From assembly GCA_003023125.1 (NCBI GenBank), contig PXSY01000112.1, forward strand, positions 1 to 6,870: a DNA stretch of 6,870 bases, in the 5' to 3' direction. Of this stretch, positions 1 through 6,274 are shown piece after piece. The notes under the pieces were generated by a model. It did no database searches, was not told where the DNA came from, and saw only the letters and a program-made list of their open reading frames with translations. Each line of letters begins with the position of its first letter. Position 1 is the first letter of the stretch. The translations under genes and the position numbers were made by a program. Source of the DNA: Bacteroidetes bacterium QH_10_64_19. Its GTDB lineage: Bacteria; Bacteroidota; Rhodothermia; Rhodothermales; Salinibacteraceae.

Positions 1-65
1 ATGCAGAGCGTGCGGTCGATGCGCACGGTGCGGTTGCTAATTTCGCGCTCGCGGGTGTCGTCCAT
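1..65 (-). CDS. N-terminal fragment of a small protein, possibly a ferredoxin
   Basis: Only the first 21 codons are in the window; the gene continues past base 1. The minus strand reads MDDTREREISNRTVRIDRTLC, with GC-rich third positions typical of real genes here. An in-frame TGA lies two codons upstream of the ATG (complement of 69-71), so the start is close to this point. A weak purine stretch (GAAAGCGAG) precedes it. The segment VRIDRTLC followed by a codon starting AT (Ile or Met) resembles the beginning of mono-cluster ferredoxins, where a short beta strand leads into the first cluster cysteine. That match is inferred from one cysteine and its context. The gene has the same orientation as the GCS2-CBS gene 174 bases upstream, so the two could be co-transcribed. 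Confidence 0.45.
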   Translation of the reverse strand, partial: MDDTREREISNRTVRIDRTLC

Positions 66-239
66 GTTTCAAGCTCGCTTTCAGTGAGTGCGCTCAAAGA
101 ATTCCACGAGTCTGTGCCACAGGCCAGTGCCCCGTACGTTCCCCGGTGACGACGCTCGGCCGCCCGGCACGAAGGGGCGCGGCGGAGTGGGACGCAGGCG
201 TGCATCACACAGGCCCTGCCCCTCCCCGTTCGGGATCGA
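66..239. other. Intergenic region between two minus-strand genes
   Basis: This is 174 bases of non-coding DNA between the stop of the GCS2-CBS gene and the start of the next minus-strand gene. A 6-base inverted repeat, GCCCTG (213-218) with CAGGGC (241-246), spans the stop codon with a 22-base loop, and a tiny CCCG-TT-CGGG hairpin lies inside it. Neither is followed by a T-tract, so a rho-independent terminator is not convincing. No clear promoter is visible. A frame running across this region on the plus strand (88-534) has an Arg/Ser/Pro-rich product and looks like a shadow. Confidence 0.4.
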
Positions 240-2192
240 TCAGGGCGTTGCGGCCTCCGCCTCCGGTTCCTCTTCGTCGTCCAGCCCGAGGGTCTCATCA
301 AGAAGGTTGCCCGCAATTTGGATGAAGTCCTGCTCTGTGATAATCCCGACGAGACGATCCTCCCGCACGACCGGCAGCGCCCCAATCTCGTGCTCGCGCA
401 TGAGTTTGACTGCGTCGAGGGTGGGCCGATCGGGGGAGATGGAGATGGGATCCTCTACCATGATCGTCCCCACCGGAACGCCTCCCTCCGGCCGTTCTTT
501 GCGCTCGGCCATGTGCCGAAGGAGGGTCCGATGACTCACAAGCCCCACCAGCCGGTGCTGGGCATCCTCCACGAGAACGTGGCGGATCTTCTGCCAGTCC
601 ATGAGCCGCGCCACAAACTCGATCGACTCCTCCTCGTGAACGGTAAAGAGATCCGTCGTCATGTAGTCCTCGACGTTGGTGTCCTTCATCCCCGTGGGCG
701 TATAGCCCTCTTCAAGCATCGCAAGCGACCACTCGTGCACGGGATCGCCTTCTTTCTGCCGCTCCACCATCGCTCGGGTGAGGGCCCCCAGGCGCTCGGC
801 CCGGGAGCCAACTTCCTTCATGCGCTCCATCGAATCGAGCTGCCACTGGGCCCCGGTCTGTCCGGATTCGACCCGCTTCTGGATGATGCCCAGGTAGCGG
901 TCGATGTCCGACGAATCAACGTCGGACGATTGCAGCCCCCGTTCGGCGAGGGGAATGAGGGTGTCGAGGATAAGCTCGTGGGCAGGCCGGTTCGAGCCAT
1001 CCAGCCACTTGAATTGTGAGGCCAGGCCGTTGCGGGCCGCAGCGTTGAAGTTGTGCCGGGCCGCATAAAACTCGATGTGATCGGACACGTCTCGGTAGTC
1101 CTGCGCAATGCCACCGACGAGGCCGTACCAGAACACAGCATTGGCAATCTCGTCGACGACGGTCGGCCCAGACGGTAGGACGCGATTTTCGATGCGAAGG
1201 TGCGGCTTTCCGTCCGTCATGCCGTAGCAGGCACGGTTCCACCGGTACACGGTGCCGTTATGCAGCTGCAGCGCCATGAGGTTCGGGACGTTGCCCGCCT
1301 CGAGGGTCTGTATCGGATCCTCGTCGAGGTCCATCGTCAGGAGCACCCGGAACCGGGAGATGTCTTCCTTGAAGATCTCCATGACCGACTCGTCGACCCA
1401 GCTGGTGCCAAAATGCACCCGTGGGCTCATTTCCCGCAGGTACAGGTTGCTCGACCGCGTATCCACGGCCTGCTGGAAGAGGGCGATCCGCGTCTCGCGC
1501 CAGAGCCGCTTGCCGAAGAGAAGCGGCGAATTGGTAGCGGCCGCCAGGCACGGCGCGGCCACCACCTGGGCGATGTTGTAGAAGCGGGGAAACTCCTCGG
1601 GGGCTACCTGGAAATGCGTCTGGAAACTCGTGTTGCACCCCTCTAACATGATGGAGTCATGCTTCACGAATAGCTCGTCGATGCCCTGAATCTGGTACTG
1701 GCCAGCGCCGCCCCGCAGACGCGAGATGGCATCATTGAGCGCGTAGTACCGGGGCCGGGGCGTCATGTAGTCGAGCGCAAAATCTGACAGGTGCGCCGTG
1801 GGCAAAATTCCAGTCATGGCGACCTCACTATCCACCTGCCGGGTTAAGCTCCGCACCTCGTCGATGAGCGTGTTGGTCGACTGCTCCATCTCACTGAAGC
1901 AGTCGTCTCCATACGGGAGCGGGTCCATGTTAAACTCCACATTGAACCTCGTCAATTCCGTGACGATGCGCTCATCGGTGTTTCGTTCGAGCACCTCTTC
2001 GATCACCGGAGACGGCTCTCCCCGCTCGTCGACCATAAAGAGCTCCTGCTCAGCCCCGATGCGGCGCACTCCCGTCTCGAACATGTCTTCGTGGAGCATT
2101 AACTCCATGGCGCGAACGTCGCGCATTAGATGATTCGTAAACTCGCGAAGAACCGAGGGCTCAGCGTCCCGGCGTACGTTGTGTTCACCCAT
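240..2192 (-). CDS. GCS2-type (glutamate-cysteine ligase family) protein fused to a CBS domain pair
   Basis: This is a complete 650-residue, soluble, presumably cytoplasmic protein with no signal peptide or membrane segment. Residues about 15-480 are a GCS2-type carboxylate-amine ligase domain. Visible landmarks are GAEQELFMVD (46-55), the acidic active-site-like strand found near the N-terminus of this family; FNMDPLP (87-93); and HLRIENRVLPSGPT (331-344), the late Glu/Arg strand. GCS2 enzymes join a carboxylate to an amine with ATP, classically glutamate to cysteine, but the real substrate cannot be read from the sequence. Residues 507-562 and 572-628 form two CBS domains with the usual ends (LVGLVSHRTLL and LVGIITEQDF); such pairs normally bind adenine nucleotides and regulate the attached enzyme. 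The tail is acidic, as in halophiles. The ATG is the first possible start after an in-frame stop (complement of 2238-2240); no clear Shine-Dalgarno precedes it. It is transcribed away from the envelope cluster. The domain calls are firm; the reaction is not. Confidence 0.92.
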   Translation of the reverse strand: MGEHNVRRDAEPSVLREFTNHLMRDVRAMELMLHEDMFETGVRRIGAEQELFMVDERGEPSPVIEEVLERNTDERIVTELTRFNVEFNMDPLPYGDDCFSEMEQSTNTLIDEVRSLTRQVDSEVAMTGILPTAHLSDFALDYMTPRPRYYALNDAISRLRGGAGQYQIQGIDELFVKHDSIMLEGCNTSFQTHFQVAPEEFPRFYNIAQVVAAPCLAAATNSPLLFGKRLWRETRIALFQQAVDTRSSNLYLREMSPRVHFGTSWVDESVMEIFKEDISRFRVLLTMDLDEDPIQTLEAGNVPNLMALQLHNGTVYRWNRACYGMTDGKPHLRIENRVLPSGPTVVDEIANAVFWYGLVGGIAQDYRDVSDHIEFYAARHNFNAAARNGLASQFKWLDGSNRPAHELILDTLIPLAERGLQSSDVDSSDIDRYLGIIQKRVESGQTGAQWQLDSMERMKEVGSRAERLGALTRAMVERQKEGDPVHEWSLAMLEEGYTPTGMKDTNVEDYMTTDLFTVHEEESIEFVARLMDWQKIRHVLVEDAQHRLVGLVSHRTLLRHMAERKERPEGGVPVGTIMVEDPISISPDRPTLDAVKLMREHEIGALPVVREDRLVGIITEQDFIQIAGNLLDETLGLDDEEEPEAEAATP

Positions 2193-2313
2193 GAGTATGA
2201 ACCGTGTTGTTCGGCAACAGCGCAGTGGTGGAAGATCCTACCAATCGGGGCAAGAATCCGGCATGCCACCCCAAGAAAATTGACCAATCAAGACACACAG
2301 GAAGCAATGTAGA

Positions 2314-2327
2314 AACGGTTCGCCGTT
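2314..2327 (+). other. Small hairpin with a TTCG loop in the leader
   Basis: AACGG (2314-2318) pairs perfectly with CCGTT (2323-2327) around a TTCG tetraloop and is followed by ATTAT. It lies 11 bases before the strong Shine-Dalgarno of the short leader frame. It could be a small RNA hairpin in the 5' leader or a weak terminator or attenuator. The stem is only 5 base pairs and lacks a real T-tract, so termination is doubtful. Confidence 0.3.
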
Positions 2328-2337
2328 ATTATCAAAT

Positions 2338-2345
2338 GGAGGTGA
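2338..2345 (+). promoter_or_regulatory. Strong Shine-Dalgarno sequence before a 22-codon frame
   Basis: GGAGGTGA is a near-perfect anti-16S complement. The GGAGG core ends 6 bases before the ATG at 2349, which is ideal spacing. It is the best ribosome binding site in the window; the GCS2-CBS and lpdA starts have none that I can see. It does not serve the long TPR frame directly, which begins at least 65 bases further on in another frame. Confidence 0.5.
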
Positions 2346-2348
2346 ACC

Positions 2349-2417
2349 ATGGCGGGCCGTCGTGCGTCAAACGATGTGCTTGAGCGTTCCGTAGGAGAGA
2401 GGATCGATGAAGATTGA
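2349..2417 (+). CDS. Candidate 22-residue leader peptide
   Basis: The short open frame encodes MAGRRASNDVLERSVGERID followed by Glu-Asp and a TGA stop. It has the best ribosome binding site in the window, 6 bases before its ATG. Its stop TGA (2415-2417) overlaps the TTG at 2414-2416 that opens the long TPR frame. That arrangement would permit translational coupling if the TTG is used. The peptide is charged and polar with no membrane segment, and I recognise no family. It may be a regulatory leader, a real small protein or chance; the ribosome-binding site is the main argument for it. Confidence 0.35.
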   Translation: MAGRRASNDVLERSVGERIDED

Positions 2418-2479
2418 TCGTGCCGATCATCGCTGCTTGGTGTTCACTGATGCTGATTCGTGCGATGGCTCTCGGGCTG

Positions 2480-4165
2480 ATGCGTCGAGACCGAATCGCT
2501 CTCGCCCTGACAGTGCTCGTCGGGGTTCTCATTTGTGGTCCCCTCCGCGCCGTCGGCCAGCAGGCGTCTCTCTCCTCACCGTCCCCCGCCGACACGGGCG
2601 ATACGGCCAACGCTACGGTTCAGAAGTACTTGATCAAGGGTACGACCGAGGCCCAACTTGGGGACTACGAGGAAGCCATCCTCTACTTCGAGACGGCCCT
2701 CGACCGGGCCCCCAACACCCCCATCCTCCTGGAGGCCCTTGCCAATGCACACCACGCGCAGGGCGACGAGGCCACAGCGCTCTTTTACGCCCGAAAGGCG
2801 CTGAGCAACAGTGCCGATCGGGCCTACTATCACCGCCGGCTCGCCGAGCTGCAACGTCAGGCGGGCCAGCCGGAGGCGGCCCTTCAGACCTACCAGGATC
2901 TGGTGGACCGTTTCCCCGCCGACACGAGCGCATACCGGGCCCTGGCTGAACTGCAGGCAATGCTGGACCGGCCGAGCGCGGCGCTCGACGCGTACGGGCG
3001 ACTGCTGGAGCATACGTCTCGCGCCCCGGTGTCCGTGTACCGGAAGATGCTCCCCCTCCACCGCCGCCTCGGCAATCATTACCCCTCAACCGACCGGCCG
3101 GGGGCGGCGCTCGACCTGCTGGCCCCTCTGGCCGAGCAGCGGCCCGACGACACGGCCCTGCAACAGCGAGTAGATGCCCTCTACCGCAGAACCGGCCGGA
3201 CGGCGGAGGCCCGCTCCCCCCCACCGGATTCTGCGGACCTGTCCACCGTGTCGGTCGACGCGCTCGTACAGCGGGCCGCGTCAGCCTACGACGAAGCGAC
3301 CGCACCGTCGTCCGGAATCGATTCGACACGTCTCCAGGCCGCAGAGACGCTCTTGGACCGCGCCCTCGACCGGGCGCCCATCCACGTGGATGCGCTGAGC
3401 CTCCGCGCCCGCCTGCTCGACGAACAGGGCGCCCCTGCACAGGCCGCTCAGGTGTTGGAGCGCGCCCTGGAGGCGAATCCCCGGGTGCCCAACCGCTGGG
3501 CCCGAGCCGCGTCGGCCCACCTTTCCGCCCACGACTACGACGCCGCCGCGTCCGTGGCCGAGGAAGGCCTCCTGCTCTTTCCCGGACACACCCCGCTGGC
3601 CCGCACGGCCGCGGTGGCCCAGTTGCACTCGGGGGCACCGAAGCAGGCCCTCGACCACTTCCAGAATGCCCTCACCCAGCGAGACGATTCGGCCTCCGCT
3701 CCTCACGATGATGCTGTGCTTCGTGCGGGAATGGGTCTTGCCTACACACACCTCGATCGTCCTCAGGACGCCGACGACGCCCTCGAACGGGCCCTGGCCC
3801 TGGCCCCGGATCATCCCCGGGTGCTCCGGCACTACGCCTACAGCCTGGCTCTCCGTCAAACCCAACTGGACCGTGCCCTGGAACTGGCCCGCCGCGCCGT
3901 CGACCGGGCATCGTCGGATCCCCTGGCCCACGACACACTCGGCTGGGTGTATCTCCAGCGCGACAATCCGGAGGCGGCCCAGCGCCACCTGCAACGCGCC
4001 CTCGACGCAGACCCTCCCTCTGCCCGCATTCTCGAACACGCCGGAGACGTGGAGCAGGCCCTCGGCAACAACGACGCAGCCCAGTCCTACTGGCAACAGG
4101 CCCTGGATCGGTCGCCGGACCGGTTCTCGCTTCAGCAGAAACTCGATGGGACGTCCACGCCGTAG
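2480..4165 (+). CDS. Exported tetratricopeptide-repeat protein
   Basis: This is a 561-residue protein built almost wholly of TPR helices. The chosen ATG gives a clean Sec signal peptide: MRRDR, then a hydrophobic core (IALALTVLVGVLIC), then PLRAVGQQ with likely cleavage around residues 26-28. The frame is open back to a TTG at 2414, with ATGs at 2450 and 2465, so a longer form is possible. The only nearby Shine-Dalgarno (GGAGAGAGG, 2394-2402) lies 11 bases before that TTG. TPRs occupy about residues 47-240 and 286-550, separated by a Pro/Ser/Asp-rich linker near 243-262. Typical repeats include GDYEEAILYFETALDRAPNT. The C-terminal part (RHYAYSLAL, DTLGWVYLQRDNPEAAQRHL, LEHAGDVEQALGNNDAAQSY) matches a familiar bacterial TPR module with LGW and LEHxGDV signatures. 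TPRs bind partner proteins. Adjacency to a lipoprotein and an EnvC-like gene suggests a periplasmic or outer-membrane scaffold. It ends one base before the next ATG, indicating an operon. Confidence 0.9.
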   Translation: MRRDRIALALTVLVGVLICGPLRAVGQQASLSSPSPADTGDTANATVQKYLIKGTTEAQLGDYEEAILYFETALDRAPNTPILLEALANAHHAQGDEATALFYARKALSNSADRAYYHRRLAELQRQAGQPEAALQTYQDLVDRFPADTSAYRALAELQAMLDRPSAALDAYGRLLEHTSRAPVSVYRKMLPLHRRLGNHYPSTDRPGAALDLLAPLAEQRPDDTALQQRVDALYRRTGRTAEARSPPPDSADLSTVSVDALVQRAASAYDEATAPSSGIDSTRLQAAETLLDRALDRAPIHVDALSLRARLLDEQGAPAQAAQVLERALEANPRVPNRWARAASAHLSAHDYDAAASVAEEGLLLFPGHTPLARTAAVAQLHSGAPKQALDHFQNALTQRDDSASAPHDDAVLRAGMGLAYTHLDRPQDADDALERALALAPDHPRVLRHYAYSLALRQTQLDRALELARRAVDRASSDPLAHDTLGWVYLQRDNPEAAQRHLQRALDADPPSARILEHAGDVEQALGNNDAAQSYWQQALDRSPDRFSLQQKLDGTSTP

Positions 4166-4166
4166 G

Positions 4167-4936
4167 ATGCCCCACGATTCCCATTCTCTCCCGCATAACC
4201 GCGACGCCCGCCCCTTGTCTTCACACGCTCCCTCGTCCGTCTCGGCCCTCCTCATGTGGACACTGGGCACCGCCCTGCTTCTCGCGAGCTGCAGCGGCAC
4301 GAGCCGAACAACGGACGCCCCCGCTCTCCCCGACCGCTTCCCCAACCACTCGACCGACCAGATTCGCACTCAGATCCTGGGCGCCTCCGACACCATTCAG
4401 TCCTACAGCGCGAAGGCACGCGTCGCGGTACAGTCCCCCGACCAAGACCGCTCCTTCAACGCCGTCGTGCACCACCGACGGGGCGGGTCCCTGTTCACCG
4501 CAACAGCGTGCTGCGTGTCGGTCCCGTGGAGGATGTCCAGCAGCTGTTTCCCGCTCCCGTCTCGTCGGACGACTTCTTCCAGAACATGCTCGGGCTCCTG
4601 GCCCCGACCCGCACCGCGGACAGGTCCCCGCAGGCCGATAGCTCTCTGTACTACGTCTCTGACGCAACCGACCAAGAGCAGTACACAGTGGACCCGACGC
4701 GGTGGCGCGTCGTACGATACGAGGAACGGTCCAAATCCGGGACCATCGTCCAGAAACGGGTGTTTTCCGACTTCCGGCCCGTGGAGGGGGTGCTGCTTCC
4801 GGCTCAGGTGACATTTCAGCAACCCGCCGCCGACCTTCAGGCCCGGGTCGAGTACCAGGAGATGACCCTGAATCCCTCGGATCTTTCGTTTTCGCTCGAC
4901 GTCCCGTCACAGGTTCCCCGCAGGCCCTTTCGATAG
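4167..4936 (+). pseudogene. DUF4292-type lipoprotein gene, disrupted by a frameshift/internal deletion
   Basis: The gene encodes an outer-membrane-type lipoprotein resembling DUF4292, a LolA/LolB-like fold common in Bacteroidota. The first part reads from ATG 4167 or, more typically, ATG 4254: MWTLGTALLLASCSG is a lipoprotein signal with lipobox LLAS-C, the Cys codon being 4290-4292. Family-like sequence follows up to VVHHRRGGSL (codon 4491-4493). That frame then turns into nonsense (TATACCVS...) and ends at 4811. Family-like sequence resumes two frames over at 4496 with HRNSVLRVGPVEDVQQLF, then DDFFQNMLGLLAP, DPTRWRVVRYEE, KRVFSDFRPVEGVLLP, and a TAG at 4934-4936. From memory, intact relatives have some 23-30 residues between these halves, including a GIE/ARALVTPDS-like strand. 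Those are absent here, so a deletion of 3n+1 bases fits best. It starts one base after the TPR stop. An assembly error cannot be excluded. Confidence 0.8.
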
Positions 4937-5011
4937 CGCCCGACATTCCCGCGGGCCGGACCGAGCGCACTCGTCATTCCGCGCATACAGAGCTTGAGGA
5001 CGCGTTCCAGG

Positions 5012-6238
5012 ATGGTTTGCAACAGCGCCCGGGCTCGGCTCAGGATCCTGCTGTGGGCGCTCGTGGCCCCCCTCGTGCTCCCTCCCACCGCCTACGGCCA
5101 AGACGTTGAGGCTCAGCGGCGCTCGACCCAGAAGCGACTGAAGCAACTCCAACAGCAAATTGATCAGGAGAAGGCAACGCTCCAGAAAACGCGGAAGGCG
5201 GAGGAGGCCACACAGAAAAAATTAAAGTCACTGCAGCGCGAAATTGCCCTCCGGGAGGAACTGGTCTCCACCTACCAGACGCGCCTCCGGCAGCTGGGCC
5301 AGGAACGCTCGGCCCTCCGCGACACGCTAAACACGCTCCAGGGGCGTCTCGCCGCCCTCCGCGACGAGTACCGGCAGCGACTCGTCCACGCCTACAAGTA
5401 CGGGCGTCTCCACGAACTTGCCTTGTTGCTCGCCTCCCGCTCCATCAATCAGATGCTCGTTCGGGCGCGGTACCTCCGACAATTTGCCGCCGATCGTCGC
5501 GAGCAGCGGAGCGCCATCCAGACCGCGGCGGACGAGGTGCGCCGGTCCCGCGAACAACTGGCCGAAAAGCGTGCCGAAACCCGGGACCTGCTCGCGGAGG
5601 CCCGCACGGAGCGCGAGAACCTGCGGGCCCTAGAGCGCGACCGCCGGGCCGTCATCAATGAACTCCGGGCCCGTCGCTCGGAGCTCGAGGAGGAAATCGA
5701 AGAAAAGCAGGAGCAGGCCCAGCAACTCGAACGGCGCATCCGAAAACTGGTGGCCCGTGCCGACCGCGAGGCCGAGGACGCCTCCGCCGAGAATTCTCCC
5801 CCCTCGATTTCCAAGAGCCTCGCGGCATCCTTCCAGCAGAATCGCGGGGCGCTGCCGTGGCCCGCCGAGGGGGCCGTGACGGTCGGGTTCGGCGATCAGG
5901 TGGATCCCGTGCACGGCACAACCACCTATCATCCGGGCATCCTGATTGCCACCCGCCCAGAAGCTCCGGTCCAGGCCATCTTCGACGGTGTCGTGAGCGG
6001 CATCGACTTCGTCCCCGGGTACGGCACATACGTCGTCGTGCGGCACGGAGAGTACCTCTCTGTGTACAGCAACTTCTCAAGTCTTTCCATCTCCGAGAAC
6101 CAGCGCATCAGTGCCGGACAGGTGCTCGGCCAGTCGGGCACCGAGAACGAGCCGCGCGGCGCCAGCGTGTTCTTCGGCGTAGTCAACCGGTCGACGAGCG
6201 AATTCGTAGATCCCTCGCAGTGGCTCTCCACCCGCTGA
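5012..6238 (+). CDS. envC: EnvC-like murein hydrolase activator (coiled coil + degenerate LytM/M23 domain)
   Basis: This 408-residue exported protein probably controls cell-wall cleavage during division by activating an N-acetylmuramyl-L-alanine amidase. The signal peptide runs from residue 1 to about 29 (RARLRILLWALVAPLVLPP, cleavage near AYG-Q). Residues 31-265 are a long charged coiled coil (KRLKQLQQQIDQEKATL, RSELEEEIEEKQEQAQQLER) interrupted by the conserved YKYGRLHELALLLAS region near 127-141. Residues about 285-405 form a LytM/M23 domain (LPWPAEGAVTVGFG, GYGTYVVVRHGEYLSVYSNF, GQVLGQSG). Its zinc site is degenerate: His307 is kept, but HPGIL has Leu311 where peptidases have Asp, and YSNF has Asn354 where they have His. 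This is the pattern of non-catalytic EnvC proteins. ATG 5012 has GAGGA 11 bases upstream; an in-frame TTG at 4994 would add six residues. It lies 75 bases after the DUF4292 remnant and is probably the last gene of the cluster. Confidence 0.88.
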   Translation: MVCNSARARLRILLWALVAPLVLPPTAYGQDVEAQRRSTQKRLKQLQQQIDQEKATLQKTRKAEEATQKKLKSLQREIALREELVSTYQTRLRQLGQERSALRDTLNTLQGRLAALRDEYRQRLVHAYKYGRLHELALLLASRSINQMLVRARYLRQFAADRREQRSAIQTAADEVRRSREQLAEKRAETRDLLAEARTERENLRALERDRRAVINELRARRSELEEEIEEKQEQAQQLERRIRKLVARADREAEDASAENSPPSISKSLAASFQQNRGALPWPAEGAVTVGFGDQVDPVHGTTTYHPGILIATRPEAPVQAIFDGVVSGIDFVPGYGTYVVVRHGEYLSVYSNFSSLSISENQRISAGQVLGQSGTENEPRGASVFFGVVNRSTSEFVDPSQWLSTR

Positions 6239-6274
6239 GTGCCGGGATTCGGATTCACAGAAACCTTTCGGCAC
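6239..6274 (+). terminator. Weak inverted repeat just after the envC-like stop
   Basis: GTGCCG (6239-6244) pairs with CGGCAC (6269-6274). Two G-T wobbles and one A-T pair extend the stem to about 9 pairs, with an 18-base loop. It begins directly after the stop codon, where a terminator would be expected, but GGGCGAGG rather than a T-tract follows. It is a possible RNA 3'-end structure, not a proven terminator. Confidence 0.25.

Larger units (their letters stand above)
2193..2413. promoter_or_regulatory. Divergent intergenic/leader region
   Basis: This 221-base region separates the divergent GCS2-CBS gene and the plus-strand envelope cluster, so promoters for both should lie here. It is more A/T-rich than its surroundings. 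On the plus strand, TTGACC (2280-2285) is a good -35-like hexamer, but the best -10-like match (CAATGT, 2305-2310) is weak and 19 bases away. The 7-mer ACCAATC occurs twice (2240-2246 and 2283-2289), spaced 43 bases start to start, about four helical turns. The second copy lies inside the small inverted repeat TTGA-CCAA-TCAA. GGCATGCC (2260-2267) is a perfect palindrome. These are candidate regulator sites only. No convincing Bacteroidota-type -33/-7 promoter was found by eye. Confidence 0.4.

Noticed and set aside
318..1019. Long plus-strand frame (233 codons) inside the GCS2-CBS gene
   Set aside because: It is antisense to a gene with clear domains; its product has no domain or signal and is typical of shadows in high-GC DNA.
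2130..2312. 60-codon plus-strand frame across the start of the GCS2-CBS gene
   Set aside because: It overlaps the opposing gene by 63 bases and has no Shine-Dalgarno and no recognisable product.
2407..2949. 180-codon plus-strand frame starting at the ATG with a good Shine-Dalgarno
   Set aside because: Beyond the first codons it is Arg/Pro/Gly-rich and lies out of frame with the TPR repeats that cover the same DNA; only its start region is discussed as a start-site conflict.
2634..3638. Minus-strand frame of 334 codons opposite the TPR gene
   Set aside because: The product is dominated by Arg, Gly and Pro with no motif, while the plus strand has regular TPRs through the whole stretch.
3281..4369. 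Minus-strand frame of 362 codons opposite the TPR and lipoprotein genes
   Set aside because: It has no recognisable domain and no ribosome binding site, and it crosses the boundary of two plus-strand genes.
4485..4500. Programmed ribosomal frameshift as the explanation for the split DUF4292 gene
   Set aside because: I see no slippery heptamer or downstream pseudoknot-like structure at the junction, and a frameshift would not supply the conserved middle segment that appears to be missing.
4948..4955. CCCGCGGG palindrome after the DUF4292 remnant
   Set aside because: It is an 8-base palindrome in very GC-rich DNA with no T-tract; it is not distinguishable from chance and not a terminator.
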